From assembly GCF_003688595.1 (NCBI RefSeq), contig NZ_RCWT01000017.1:36351-100350 (forward strand): 64,000 bases of DNA. The letters are read 5' to 3'. Positions within the stretch are counted from its first letter, which is position 1; each line of letters opens with the position of its first letter. Shown here one piece after another: positions 42,825-52,039 of this stretch. A model generated the notes under the pieces. The model ran no database searches. It saw only the letters and a list, made by a program, of their open reading frames with translations, and was not told the DNA's origin. The DNA comes from Sphingomonas sp. PP-F2F-G114-C0414 (lineage in GTDB: Bacteria; Pseudomonadota; Alphaproteobacteria; Sphingomonadales; Sphingomonadaceae). The position numbers were made by a program, and so were the translations under genes.

Positions 42825-43337
42825 TCAGGCAGATATCATCCCGTGGCCGCGCAATGCGTCCAGGATGGCCACGATTGCGCTTCTCGCGTCGCTATCGGCG
42901 GGCGTGGCGCCAGCGAGCAGCGCAGGCGGATTCGCGATCGCCGGACGCCTTGCACCGACCACGATCTGCCCGCCGATCGTCACGTTGGTACCCGACATGA
43001 CGCCGCTCGCCCAGGTTCCCGCGCTGAACCGCACGATGTGTCGGTCGCCGCCATGCCACACCATCATTCCCTCGCGTGGCACGACGAATCGCCAGCCGCC
43101 TGCCGTCCAGGCTGCGAGCGCGAACGCGTGTCCGGCCCAGTCGCCGGTCGGCGCCGCGCCGAGGATCCATGCCGCCCCCAAATCCGGGTCGGCCGGCGGC
43201 ACCGTCGTACCGACCGCAAGGACACTCGCCTGAACCGCGATATCGAGGATCGCCAACGCCTCGTTGTGCGTCGATTCTTTCTGCGCCTGCCCCGGTTGCA
43301 CCAGCGGCAGCGAAAGCCGCGATGTCGTGTCGCTCAT
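42825..43337 (-). CDS. DUF2793 protein, last gene of the GTA cluster
   Basis: 170 residues: LSLPLVQPGQAQKESTHNEAL at the N-terminus and WILGAAPTGDWAGHAFALAA in the middle are the DUF2793 signature, a domain found beside GTA and prophage tail genes, probably a tail-fibre part. A strong GGGGGAG precedes the ATG. It lies 25 bp after the host-specificity gene. Confidence 0.85.
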   Translation of the reverse strand: MSDTTSRLSLPLVQPGQAQKESTHNEALAILDIAVQASVLAVGTTVPPADPDLGAAWILGAAPTGDWAGHAFALAAWTAGGWRFVVPREGMMVWHGGDRHIVRFSAGTWASGVMSGTNVTIGGQIVVGARRPAIANPPALLAGATPADSDARSAIVAILDALRGHGMISA

Positions 43338-43362
43338 GGTCCACTCCCCCTATCGTTCGAAT

Positions 43363-45510
43363 TCAGGCCGGTATCGTCAGATGCGCCGCCAGCGATTCGC
43401 CGAAGATTCCGCGCTGGGATATCGCCAGCGAGACCGCGCCACCGGCCAACTCGGTGTCGGTCAGCGTGACGAGCGGCGCGGTCGTGTCGACGGTGCGCGC
43501 CACGCCGCCCGCGGCGATCGTCACCCGGTACGCTTCGCTTTCTTCTGCAAGCGGCGCATCCACCCCGTCGATCCAGCGCCACCCGGCGCGGCTCCGACGA
43601 ACCCAGCGCACCGTCGCGCCGCCGTCACCGTCACGCGTGAAGGTGACGTGGACCGGCGACGGCGGCACGACCGAGGCGCCACGGATCACGCAGCGCATCT
43701 CGATCGGGCTCACGTCGCCGACGCCCGACGCCATCACCCGCACCTCGCGGCCCAGCACCGACAGCGGCAGGTCGATCGTCCGCGCGGCATCCGCCTCCAA
43801 CAGCACGAACCGATCGCCCGCGACTTGGCGGCTCGCCGCCTCGGTGCCCCGCCGCCCCCGCAACAGCGTCTGCAGCCGCCAGCGCCCGCCGCCAAGCGGC
43901 TCGGCCCGCCCGAACTGCACCAGTTCGTCGCCTAGCAGCGCGAGATTGCTCCCTCGATCGAGCGCATCCGCATCGGCATCCGCCAGCATCATGGCGGGAT
44001 GCGCGAGCCGCACGTCGAACGCACCACGCCGGTCGATCATCGTCGCCGGCCCGCCCGCCACCACCGCCTCGACCACACCGATCACGCCCGGCGCCGCGCT
44101 TGCGCCCGCCGCCGTCCAACTGATCCCGTCGTCGACGCTGTAGAGCAACGCCGCCTGCCGCCATCCCGCGCCTGCACCCGCCGCGACCACCGTCATCCGC
44201 GGCATCGACAACGGCGCATCGTCGAGCCCCGGTATCTCGAACGCCTGGAGGATCGTCGCGTCGACCACCGCATCGACCGCGCCGACCACCCGGCCGCTGG
44301 TCGCGGTCGCCGGGATCGACGCGATCGTCACCGGCACGAGGCCGAGCGTCGTCACCATTCCTTCGATCGCGGTGTCGGTCACCCGCCAGACGCCCGCCTC
44401 GCCCGCGATCGTCACGCAAGCGCCCGGCGCGATCGCCATCGCTGCGAACCTCGCCGTTACCGTCCGCCGCACGCGCCCCGCCTCGGCACGCGCCAGCATC
44501 GCCTCCGCCACCGTCTTGGCCGCACCCGCGTCGAGCACCGCCGGCACCTCGACCCGCTCGTCGCGCACGCCCGCACCCGGTCGCCGCGCGCGCTGCACAC
44601 CCGTCTGGTAATCGCGCGCCGCATCGTAATAGCCGAGCGTCACGGTTCGCGGCACCGTCTCGATCGCGGCAACCGCGCGCGTCCGCCGCGCCCCCTTGTC
44701 GCCGACCGCAAAACCCTCGTCCGCGACCTGCACGATCGCCGCCGCCGCATCGCGCATCGCCAGTCCGTCGCCGACCGGCGCGAACCACGCCCCGCTCGCC
44801 TGTCCGAGCAGGTCCAGCACGGCGCGGACGCTCCCGCCCGACGCCGCGAACCCGCCGACCGACAACGCGGCAGCCCCGGAGACCTCCTCCGCCAGCTCGG
44901 CTGCGATCGTCGACACCAGTACCGCGCCCTGATCGGCGATCACCTCGAACGTCAGCGACGGGATCCGATTCCCGAAATCCGCCAGCTGCAGCATCTCGAA
45001 CACCGCATACGCCGCGCCGCGATAGGCCGGCGTCGCGCCCCCTTCCGCCGACGCGATCAGCGGATCGACCGCCTGATCCTCGCCGCCGAGATGCAACCGG
45101 AACCCCGTCGCGGTCTTGAAATCGCCGCCCGCCCCGCGCAGCAATTTCCCCTCCGCCCAGATCCGCCCCACCCCCAGGATCGCACGCGCCGACAGCAGCA
45201 CCGCGAACGACGCCGCATAGGAATAGGTCGAGGTGCTCGGCTGCCCCTTGCCGCCCCGCGACGTCGACCGGCTCTCGATCAGGTCGGTCGCCCAGATCAC
45301 CGTCCCCGCCACGCGCAGCGTCCCGAACAGTTTCGGGATCTGGCTGCGGTACGACGACGTCTGCACCGCCAGCTCGACCAGCCGCGGCCCCTCGCGCCGC
45401 TTGGGCGCGAACAGCGCATGATCGACCGATTGCCCGATCAACGCGCCGATCGCGCCGCCGATCGGTCCGCCCACCGCGGTGCCCACCGCCGTCAGGATCA
45501 AGGTCGCCAT
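43363..45510 (-). CDS. GTA host-specificity/tail-tip protein (gp15-like)
   Basis: 715 residues from MATLILTAVGTAVGGP. A Gly-rich hydrophobic N-terminus is followed by LFGTLRVAGTVIWATDL and SYAASFAVLLSARAILGVGR, features of phage-tail-tip J/GTA gp15-like proteins, and FNIII-like beta domains near the end (WVRRSRAGWRWIDGVD). It forms the baseplate hub that contacts recipient cells. It is shorter than the Rhodobacter protein; the TIM-barrel part sits in another gene of this cluster (46854-49130). The start is 1 bp after the upstream stop. Confidence 0.88.
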   Translation of the reverse strand: MATLILTAVGTAVGGPIGGAIGALIGQSVDHALFAPKRREGPRLVELAVQTSSYRSQIPKLFGTLRVAGTVIWATDLIESRSTSRGGKGQPSTSTYSYAASFAVLLSARAILGVGRIWAEGKLLRGAGGDFKTATGFRLHLGGEDQAVDPLIASAEGGATPAYRGAAYAVFEMLQLADFGNRIPSLTFEVIADQGAVLVSTIAAELAEEVSGAAALSVGGFAASGGSVRAVLDLLGQASGAWFAPVGDGLAMRDAAAAIVQVADEGFAVGDKGARRTRAVAAIETVPRTVTLGYYDAARDYQTGVQRARRPGAGVRDERVEVPAVLDAGAAKTVAEAMLARAEAGRVRRTVTARFAAMAIAPGACVTIAGEAGVWRVTDTAIEGMVTTLGLVPVTIASIPATATSGRVVGAVDAVVDATILQAFEIPGLDDAPLSMPRMTVVAAGAGAGWRQAALLYSVDDGISWTAAGASAAPGVIGVVEAVVAGGPATMIDRRGAFDVRLAHPAMMLADADADALDRGSNLALLGDELVQFGRAEPLGGGRWRLQTLLRGRRGTEAASRQVAGDRFVLLEADAARTIDLPLSVLGREVRVMASGVGDVSPIEMRCVIRGASVVPPSPVHVTFTRDGDGGATVRWVRRSRAGWRWIDGVDAPLAEESEAYRVTIAAGGVARTVDTTAPLVTLTDTELAGGAVSLAISQRGIFGESLAAHLTIPA

Positions 45511-45511
45511 G

Positions 45512-45886
45512 TCACGTCTCCATCCGCCAGACACCGATCAGGGGCCAGGGCGGCATCCCCGGCCGCTCCACCACGCGCCGCAACCCCGCATCCGCATGCA
45601 CGAACCCGCCCGCCGTCCTGATCCCGAGATGAAACTGCCCCGGCCCGACCGCCATCAGCAGCACGTCGCCGGCTTCCGCCCCGCCCACGACCTGCACCAG
45701 CATCCGGTCGAGCATCGCCACGTCGCCGCCGCGCAGCGCATACCCAGTCGGCACCGCCCCCCGGTGCCCCCCCGCCTGCAACGCCGCCGCCACCAGCCCC
45801 ACGCAATCAAGCCCGTCCGCGCCCCGCCCGTGCAACCGGAACCGCGTCCCCACCGCGCGCAGCGCCGCCGCCGCAACGACGCTCAC
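45512..45886 (-). CDS. GTA NlpC/P60-type cell-wall peptidase (gp14-like)
   Basis: 124 residues from GTG 45886, overlapping the upstream stop by 4 bp (GTGA). Catalytic Cys in GADGLDCVGLVAAAL and His in GPGQFHLGIRT mark an NlpC/P60 papain-like amidase. It probably opens peptidoglycan during DNA entry. Confidence 0.88.
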   Translation of the reverse strand: MSVVAAAALRAVGTRFRLHGRGADGLDCVGLVAAALQAGGHRGAVPTGYALRGGDVAMLDRMLVQVVGGAEAGDVLLMAVGPGQFHLGIRTAGGFVHADAGLRRVVERPGMPPWPLIGVWRMET

Positions 45887-46680
45887 GCGCCCGGATACCG
45901 CGTGAGCAGGTCGATCCCCGGCAGATGCGGTTCGCCGCGAAAGTTCGCCGCGTTGCCGAACCGCGCGGCACAGGTGGCGAGGCTCTTGTCGCACCCCTCG
46001 ACCATTTCGACCAACGCGCCCGCCTCGACCACGAAGGTCGGTACGGCTCGGAGCGTCACCGCCGCGCCGTCAGCCGCCGCGATCGCGCTCTCCAGCCCGC
46101 CGTTCGCGCCCCCGAACCAGCGCACCAGCCCGCCGCCGAGCCCGGCCGTCGCAAGATCGAGCGTCACCACCGGCCCGACGCACGCCAGCACCCGCGCGAA
46201 CCTTCGCCGCCCCGCCATCGCCACCCGACAGCGCCGATCGCCCAGCTCGGCGCGACATTCGGGCGACGTCTCCTCGACCACCGGTCGATCCAGCGCCGCG
46301 CTGCTCCCCCGCAATTCCGCGGTAAATCCGGTTTCGCCCAGTTCGACCGCCCCGATCAACCCGCTCCCCAGATCGACGCGCGCGACCGGATCGGTCCAGT
46401 CGACCGCGAACAGCGCGACGCGCGCGCCATCCCAGCGCCCGGCCAGCAGATCGCGCTCGTCGATCGCCGCACTCGTCAGCGCCCCCGCGACATCCATCGT
46501 GTCCGCCTCCAGCCCCGCGGAGCGCTCGATCGCCGACGGCGTCATCCCCGGCGTCGCGCGGTGTACCAGCCCGTCGACCACCAGATCGCGGTCATGCGCG
46601 GTCAACCCGATCGCCACCCCATCCCGCCGCTCGATCCGCCAGCACACCGCGATCGTCGCCAGCTCCGCATCCAGAAACAT
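45883..46680 (-). CDS. GTA DUF2163 hub protein (gp13-like)
   Basis: 265 residues from MFLDAELATIAVCWRIER. RDGVAIGLTAHDRDLVVDG and the C-terminal CDKSLATCAARFGNAANFRGE (Cys pair plus GN-FRGE) are the DUF2163/phage BR0599 signature. In the solved Rhodobacter GTA this protein is part of the tail hub and binds an Fe-S cluster. GGAGGAG precedes the ATG. Confidence 0.9.
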   Translation of the reverse strand: MFLDAELATIAVCWRIERRDGVAIGLTAHDRDLVVDGLVHRATPGMTPSAIERSAGLEADTMDVAGALTSAAIDERDLLAGRWDGARVALFAVDWTDPVARVDLGSGLIGAVELGETGFTAELRGSSAALDRPVVEETSPECRAELGDRRCRVAMAGRRRFARVLACVGPVVTLDLATAGLGGGLVRWFGGANGGLESAIAAADGAAVTLRAVPTFVVEAGALVEMVEGCDKSLATCAARFGNAANFRGEPHLPGIDLLTRYPGA

Positions 46681-46702
46681 GAAAGTCTCCTCCGAAAGGA
46701 TA

Positions 46703-46850
46703 CCCTCTCCCCTCCGGGGAGAGGGAGGGGCCCGCGCGCCCTTGCGCGTGGGAGGGTGAGGGGCGTGAGGCACGGGACACAAATCCCAACCACCCCTCAC
46801 CCTTCCGTCGCCAAGCGGCCCCTCCCTCCCTCTCCCCGCAGGGGAGAGGG
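46703..46850 (-). repeat. Intergenic double-hairpin repeat, copy 1
   Basis: About 148 bp. An outer palindrome CCCTCTCCCCTCCGGGGAGAGG lies at one end and CCCTCTCCCCGCAGGGGAGAG at the other, with an inner block around GGGCCCGCGCGCCCTTGCGCG. It sits between the DUF2460 and DUF2163 genes. Confidence 0.9.
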
Positions 46851-46853
46851 AAA

Positions 46854-49130
46854 CTAAGCCTCGCGCACCTCGACCAACGGCACGCTCGCCGCGACTCCCG
46901 CCAGGAACGTCGCCCGCGCCACGCTCAACCGATCCTCGGCAAACCGCACCGGCACATCGAACACGAACCCGGCGGTCACCGCCGCGCCGAGGGCAGGCGC
47001 CACATCCAGCACCACCCACCCCCCAGCCTCGACCGCGAACGCGTTCGTCCCGACCCCGTCGACGCTCACCGAAACGCTGCCCGCCACCGGCCGCGTGATC
47101 CGCCGGGCCGCGCGCTCGTACCATTTCACCAGCGCGAACCGCCGCGCGACGCCGTCCCCGGTCCCGATCGCCTGGCCCCCCGCCACGAAGTCGAACGGAT
47201 CGCGCAACCGGAACGCGCGCGCCGCGCCCATCCGCGCACGAAAGAACGCGAGCAGCACACCGATATCCGCCTCGCTCCGCAATCCCGGCCCGACATCGTA
47301 CGCGGTCCGCGCCTCCGCCCAGCCCGCATTGCGCGCCTCCCGCCCGCCCGCACTCGTCAGGATCGCGGTCGAGAATCCCGGCTCGACCTCCGCCTCACGC
47401 CCCAGCTCCAACGGGAACAGCACGTCATCGAACGCATCCACAGGCTCGTCCTCCCCAGCAGTATCGAAATGCACGAACCCGTCCCGCATCACCTGCGGCA
47501 GCGCCCACAAGAACGTTTCCGCGACCCCACGAGCCCGCGCGACCCCGGCGGCCGCCTCGATCAGCCCCCACTGCACCGCCTGATCCGGTCGCAACACGAA
47601 CCCCGAAAGATAATGTTGCCTGTCCACCGGATACCCCAGCCGCGCGAACGCCACCGCCACGCCCTCGGCGGACGACGCGGAATCCCCCGCCGTCACCCAG
47701 TCGTAATCCTCCAGCTGCAGCACATCGAACGCCGGACTCGCCCACCCAACCGGCATGTTCGCGCGCTTCGCCTCGGGCGCCGCCGCATCCAGCACGGTCG
47801 GCAGATACGTCAGCAGATGCGTCACGCACCCCGGCGCCCCCGCCCGCACCGCCGCCACCAGCGCAGCCGTCGACGCCGCCAGGCACACCCCCGCCGCATC
47901 CAAAGTCGCGATCCGCGCGGCGTTCTTGACCCCCAGGATGCTGCCGATCGCCACCGGCGCAAACGCCGCCACCGCACTCGCATCATAGAGACACGGCCGC
48001 CCGTCGGGCATGATCCACCACCACGGCTCGCCGACCTGGAACTTCGCCGCCAACCCCGCCGCCACCGCAATTCCCATGAACGCCCGCGCGACCGCCTGCA
48101 GATACCCCATCGCCCCAGCATGCGCCGGCGACAGCAACGTCGAAGGCGGCTCCCACCCGGTCAGCGCCGGCGAGCCATCGGCCGCCCGCTGCTTCCAGTC
48201 GTTCCAGCAATGCGCGTCGAACAGTTCGTAACTCAGCGACCAGATCACGTCGAAGCCGAGCGCCCGCGCGCGTGCGGCGAAGTCCCGGTGCCACGCCGCG
48301 CACGCGACGTTCAGCACGCCCCCGGCGGCCGAAACGTAGAACCCGCCGCCAAGCCCCTCGAGCCGGAAATAATGGCTCATCCCGACATAATGCGTGATGC
48401 TCCCGCGATACCCGAGATGCAGCGCATTGCGCAGCAACCGTGCCGGCGTCAGATTATAGCTGTCGTCATACCCGCCAGCGATCCGGAACCCGTGCTCCGG
48501 CACCACCGCATCGCCGATCGCCAGCACCGACCCCGGCCCCGCGCAGACGAGATCGGTCCACTCGACCCACCCCTCGCGCGGCGCGGCCAGCGGCACGTCG
48601 ACTTTCGTATAGTCCGGCGGCACCAGCGACACGAACATCCGGTCGATATCCCCCGCCCAAACGGGGGCCGCATCCTCGGGCAGCTCATACCCGCCCACCA
48701 TCGCCCCGAAATCGAGCGAGACGACCGCATCCTCCGGCGTCCCCACCGCATAATTCCACAACCGCACATACCACGCGCGCGCCACCCCCGCCGCGTCCCG
48801 CCCCTCGATCGTCAAAGTCGGCCCATTGATGGCGTCCAACGCCATCACCCCGCTCGAACGCCATCGAAAGCGCAGCCGACAGTCCCGAAAATCCCGCGAA
48901 GTCTCGTACTTCAGCAAGGGATGATCGAACCGATCCTCCGCCGCCCAGATCACCCCGGCCAGGTCATCCGCCTTGTAGAAAACCGCATCCACCCGCAGCG
49001 AAGCGGGGCCGGTAGTCACGACGGACGCCATCATCGGCCGAGGAAAATCCACCGTCCAGAACCGAGGATCGAACCGAGACACAAGCCCCTCGACCTGCAC
49101 AGTCCGCCCCGAGCAAAGCCAATGCGCCAT
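46854..49130 (-). CDS. GTA tail protein: TIM-barrel-like region fused to DUF2460 (gp12-like)
   Basis: 758 residues from MAHWLCSGRTV; GGAGGA with 5-base spacing makes this start firm. Residues ~200-540 have glycoside-hydrolase-like features (SYELFDAHCWNDWKQRA, FQVGEPWWWIMPDGRPCLYD). The last ~200 residues are DUF2460 (FSTAILTSAGGREARNAGW, GVLLAFFRARMGAARAFRLRDPFDF), the distal tail protein. In Rhodobacter the DUF2460 protein stands alone and the TIM barrel is in gp15, so this is a domain rearrangement. Confidence 0.85.
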   Translation of the reverse strand: MAHWLCSGRTVQVEGLVSRFDPRFWTVDFPRPMMASVVTTGPASLRVDAVFYKADDLAGVIWAAEDRFDHPLLKYETSRDFRDCRLRFRWRSSGVMALDAINGPTLTIEGRDAAGVARAWYVRLWNYAVGTPEDAVVSLDFGAMVGGYELPEDAAPVWAGDIDRMFVSLVPPDYTKVDVPLAAPREGWVEWTDLVCAGPGSVLAIGDAVVPEHGFRIAGGYDDSYNLTPARLLRNALHLGYRGSITHYVGMSHYFRLEGLGGGFYVSAAGGVLNVACAAWHRDFAARARALGFDVIWSLSYELFDAHCWNDWKQRAADGSPALTGWEPPSTLLSPAHAGAMGYLQAVARAFMGIAVAAGLAAKFQVGEPWWWIMPDGRPCLYDASAVAAFAPVAIGSILGVKNAARIATLDAAGVCLAASTAALVAAVRAGAPGCVTHLLTYLPTVLDAAAPEAKRANMPVGWASPAFDVLQLEDYDWVTAGDSASSAEGVAVAFARLGYPVDRQHYLSGFVLRPDQAVQWGLIEAAAGVARARGVAETFLWALPQVMRDGFVHFDTAGEDEPVDAFDDVLFPLELGREAEVEPGFSTAILTSAGGREARNAGWAEARTAYDVGPGLRSEADIGVLLAFFRARMGAARAFRLRDPFDFVAGGQAIGTGDGVARRFALVKWYERAARRITRPVAGSVSVSVDGVGTNAFAVEAGGWVVLDVAPALGAAVTAGFVFDVPVRFAEDRLSVARATFLAGVAASVPLVEVREA

Positions 49131-49146
49131 AAGATCCTCCAACTTT

Positions 49147-49292
49147 CCCTCGCCCCTCCGGGGAGAGGGAGGGGCCCGCGCGCCCTTGCGCGTGGGAGGG
49201 TGAGGGGCGTGAGGCTAGGAACCCCCGCCCCAAAGCCCCTCACCCTCCCGTCGCCTACGGCTCCTCCTTCCCTCTCCCCATTGGGGAGAGGG
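49147..49292 (-). repeat. Intergenic double-hairpin repeat, copy 2
   Basis: Same unit and orientation as copy 1, between the tape-measure and DUF2460 genes. Confidence 0.9.
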
Positions 49293-49293
49293 A

Positions 49294-49842
49294 CTATTCG
49301 CTAGCCAAAGCCGCCTTGACCGCCCGAGCCACCTGCCGGCTCGACTGCGCCAACACCCCAGGCGCGCTGCCACCAGCCGCATTGACGGTTATCGCGACCC
49401 TCACCTCCCGAACCCCGCCCCCCGGCACGCCAGCCTCGACCCGTCCGCTGGAGGTAGGCACGAACACCTCCGCCCCCCGCTCCCCCACGACATACGCCCG
49501 CCCCGGAGACACCGGCCCGCCGGTCGCCCGCCCAGGCAACCCGCCAACCAGCCCGGCCAGCGCCCCACTCAAACCCCCACCACTCAACACCGACTGCACC
49601 CCAGCCTTCAAAGCCGCCGAAGCAATCGCATCCAGCGCCGACAGAGCGACCCCCTTCAACTCCTCGAACCCCAATTTCCCCGACCGCACCGCGCGCAACA
49701 GCCCCGCCTCGACCCGCAGCGCAGCCCGCTCCGCCCCAGCGCCGAGCACTCCCTCCAACTCCCCCCGCATCGCCTCGACGTCACGCGAGAACCCGGTCGT
49801 ATCCGCCCGCACGCTCACCAGCGCCGCATCAAGATCATCCAT
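49294..49842 (-). CDS. GTA short tail tape-measure protein (gp11-like)
   Basis: 182 residues: a helical N-terminus (DDLDAALVSVRADTTGF, MRGELEGVLG) and the Gly-rich end ATGGPVSPGRAYVVGERGAEVFVP common to lambda-type tape measures. It is very short, which fits the short tails of GTA particles. It overlaps the upstream chaperone gene by 8 bp. Confidence 0.85.
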   Translation of the reverse strand: MDDLDAALVSVRADTTGFSRDVEAMRGELEGVLGAGAERAALRVEAGLLRAVRSGKLGFEELKGVALSALDAIASAALKAGVQSVLSGGGLSGALAGLVGGLPGRATGGPVSPGRAYVVGERGAEVFVPTSSGRVEAGVPGGGVREVRVAITVNAAGGSAPGVLAQSSRQVARAVKAALASE

Positions 49843-50026
49843 CAGGAAAAGCCCCCCTCAACCGCGCGATCGTCGAAGCATCGGGCGGCGTTTGCACGTC
49901 CCCCACCAAAGCCCCGACAACCCCCGCCAATTCCGCCGGCGTAGCCCGCCAGAACACCTCCGGCGCCCACCCCAGCACCGCCCCCGCGAACCCCGCGAGC
50001 CGCGCCGCGCTCTCGGAAAACGTCAC
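49835..50026 (-). CDS. GTA small tail-assembly chaperone-like protein
   Basis: 63 residues from GTG 50026, overlapping the previous stop by 4 bp. LAGFAGAVLGWAPEVFWRATPAEL, read in two parts, is the pattern of the small rcc01693-like tail chaperones that follow gp10 in GTA clusters. Confidence 0.8.
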   Translation of the reverse strand: MTFSESAARLAGFAGAVLGWAPEVFWRATPAELAGVVGALVGDVQTPPDASTIARLRGAFPDG

Positions 50027-50337
50027 TTCCCCGCCAGGATCTGCCGCAACAGCCCCCGCAAGACCGGCGTCACCGCCGCCAGCCCCGCCTCGACCACAGC
50101 CTCCCCCAGCCGCTCCCGCGTAACCCCCTCGGGACACTCGCGCAGGCAATGCCAGAACAGCCCCACCATCTCCCCGATCCCGAGCTTCCCGTCGGCCGCG
50201 CGCTCCACCAGCGCAAACAAAGGCCCCAACTCGCTTTCGGCCGCGACCAAAGCCGCAAAGCTAGGCCGAAGAACAAGCATCTCCCCCCCAACCCGAAGAG
50301 ACCCCTCCCCCCGAACCGAATTCGCCAAATCACCCAT
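50023..50337 (-). CDS. GTA gp10-like tail assembly protein
   Basis: 104 residues from MGDLANSVRGEG (GGAG with 7-base spacing). RPSFAALVAAESELG, LGIGEMVGLFWHCLREC and VTRERLGEAVVEAGLAAV match the GTA gp10 family (GTA-gp10), a tail-assembly chaperone. Confidence 0.87.
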   Translation of the reverse strand: MGDLANSVRGEGSLRVGGEMLVLRPSFAALVAAESELGPLFALVERAADGKLGIGEMVGLFWHCLRECPEGVTRERLGEAVVEAGLAAVTPVLRGLLRQILAGK

Positions 50338-50354
50338 GAGAATTCTCCAAGATT

Positions 50355-50501
50355 CCCTCGCCCCTCCGGGGAGAGGGAGGGGCCCGCGCGCCCTTGCGCG
50401 TGGGAGGGAGAGGGGAGTGAGGCACGGAACCCCCGCCCCAAAACCCCTCACCCTCCCGTCGCCAAGCGGCTCCTCCTTCCCTCTCCCCAGCGGGGCGAGG
50501 G
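50355..50501 (-). repeat. Intergenic double-hairpin repeat, copy 3
   Basis: Same unit and orientation, between the major tail and gp10 genes. Confidence 0.9.
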
Positions 50502-50508
50502 AAAGCCG

Positions 50509-50916
50509 CTAACCCACAACAACAGCCCCGGAACTCTCCAGGCTCAGCGTGTAAGACCGCTCCCCATTGAAATCCCCGGCATAGTCCAGCCGCGACACCA
50601 GGAACTTCCCCGTCATCGTATCGCCCCCCTCGAACGCCAGCCGATAATCATCGAGCACACCGGTCAGCGCGCTACCTTTCACCCGCAACTCGGCGACAGA
50701 CCCGGTAAACACCCCCGCCCCCGACACGGACACACTCCGAACCCCAGCCCCCGACAGCAACTGCCGCCACCCGCCAGAGTCCTTCGTCGTGACGACGATA
50801 GCCTCCCCATTCACCGACATCTGCGTCGTCCGCAGCCCCGCCACGGTCGCATAGACCACCGGCACCGCCCCGTTCCCCACCTTCAGCAGGAACGCACTCC
50901 CCTTCTCCACCGCCAT
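50509..50916 (-). CDS. GTA major tail protein (gp9-like)
   Basis: 135 residues from MAVEKGSAFLLKVGNG. VAGLRTTQMSVNGEAIVVTTKD and the C-terminal SRLDYAGDFNGERSYTLSLESSG are typical of the TP901-type major tail tube proteins in GTAs. GGGGGAG precedes the start. Confidence 0.9.
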   Translation of the reverse strand: MAVEKGSAFLLKVGNGAVPVVYATVAGLRTTQMSVNGEAIVVTTKDSGGWRQLLSGAGVRSVSVSGAGVFTGSVAELRVKGSALTGVLDDYRLAFEGGDTMTGKFLVSRLDYAGDFNGERSYTLSLESSGAVVVG

Positions 50917-50942
50917 GTCCGTCTCCCCCAAAACCGTTCCAC

Positions 50943-51326
50943 TCAGCTCTCGCGGTACATCCGCACCACAAACTCCGACGTCCCCCGCCACCGATCCCCG
51001 ACCCGCAGCACCCGAGACCGCACCAGCGCCAGCCGCACCACCCGCCACCCCTCACCAAGATCGGGCGGCAGCGCCTCCAACCCCTCCTCCGCCACCGCCA
51101 GCAGAGCCCGCGCCCGAACCGGCCGCTCCCCCCCATCGAACAGCGTCAGCAGAACGCGCCCCTCGCGTCCGACCCAGGTCTTCGTGCTCCAGTCCGACAG
51201 AACGGGCTCGTCGACCACCGCATAAGGCAGCCCCCCGCGCACCGGCGGCGCATCGAACACGCTCACATCCAGCACAGCGTTCAGCCGAGCCACGACCGCC
51301 GCCTGCAAGACCACCCGCGCACTCAC
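50943..51326 (-). CDS. GTA DUF3168 tail completion protein (gp8-like)
   Basis: 127 residues from GTG 51326, overlapping the gp6 stop (GTGA). PYAVVDEPVLSDWSTKTW and GREGRVLLTLFDGGERPVR fit DUF3168, the tail-terminator group. Confidence 0.85.
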   Translation of the reverse strand: MSARVVLQAAVVARLNAVLDVSVFDAPPVRGGLPYAVVDEPVLSDWSTKTWVGREGRVLLTLFDGGERPVRARALLAVAEEGLEALPPDLGEGWRVVRLALVRSRVLRVGDRWRGTSEFVVRMYRES

Positions 51327-51871
51327 GAATGCACCTCGAGGCCCAACCGCATCCGCCGATAAGGCCGCCACAAAGCCGCCACCGCCGCCGGCGGCGCGAC
51401 ATCGCTCTCCCGGTGATCGAACAGATGCGCGACCAGCATAGCCACCCCCTGCGCGATCGGCGCCGGCACCGCCTCGAAACTCAAGGCCAGCCCAGCCGAA
51501 TACGCCACCGCCACCCGCCCGGCCGATCCCGCGGCAAGAACCCGAACCCACCCGACCCCATCCGCATCGATATCGACCGCATACGCCCCGACCGCCAACA
51601 CGAACGGCGCCCCCTCGCCAGGCAACCCGGTCAGCCCGGAAATCACGGTAACGGGCGCGACCAGCAACCGCCGCCACCCCGCCGCACTGGTCACCACATC
51701 CTCGAACGGCCGCACGATCACCGCCGCCCCCAGAAAAGCCTCCCCCAGCAGCAAAGCCGTCGACGCCAACCGCGCCAGCACGACATCCTCCCCGCTCTCC
51801 ACCCGCAACAAAGCCCTAGCCGCGACGACCACCTCAGCGATCACCCCGGCAGAAATCGCCGACCCACCCAT
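51323..51871 (-). CDS. GTA head-tail connector (gp6-like)
   Basis: 182 residues; N-terminal helices with LASTALLLGEAFLGAAVIVRP, then a beta region, and the helical end VAMLVAHLFDHRESDVAPP and LWRPYRRMRLG, as in gp6-like connectors. AGGAGAAG precedes the ATG. No separate gp7 gene is present. Confidence 0.82.
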   Translation of the reverse strand: MGGSAISAGVIAEVVVAARALLRVESGEDVVLARLASTALLLGEAFLGAAVIVRPFEDVVTSAAGWRRLLVAPVTVISGLTGLPGEGAPFVLAVGAYAVDIDADGVGWVRVLAAGSAGRVAVAYSAGLALSFEAVPAPIAQGVAMLVAHLFDHRESDVAPPAAVAALWRPYRRMRLGLEVHS

Positions 51872-51887
51872 GGAACTTCTCCTGTTT

Positions 51888-52033
51888 CCTTCGCCCCTCC
51901 GGGGAGAGGGAGGGGCCCGCGCGCCCTTGCGCGTGGGAGGGAGAGGGGAGTGAGGCTAAGGACGTGAATCCCAACCACCCCTCACCCTCCCGTCGCAAGT
52001 GCTCCTCCTTCCCTCTCCCCGACGGGGAGAGGG
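51888..52033 (-). repeat. Intergenic double-hairpin repeat, copy 4
   Basis: Same unit and orientation, between the capsid and connector genes. Confidence 0.9.
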
Positions 52034-52039
52034 ACGATC

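Noticed and set aside
43999..45621. 540-codon plus-strand open frame opposite the GTA tail-tip gene
   Set aside because: Arg/His/Pro-rich antisense shadow of a well-supported minus-strand gene.
47469..49304. 611-codon plus-strand open frame
   Set aside because: Antisense of the DUF2460 gene; no start signal and extreme composition.
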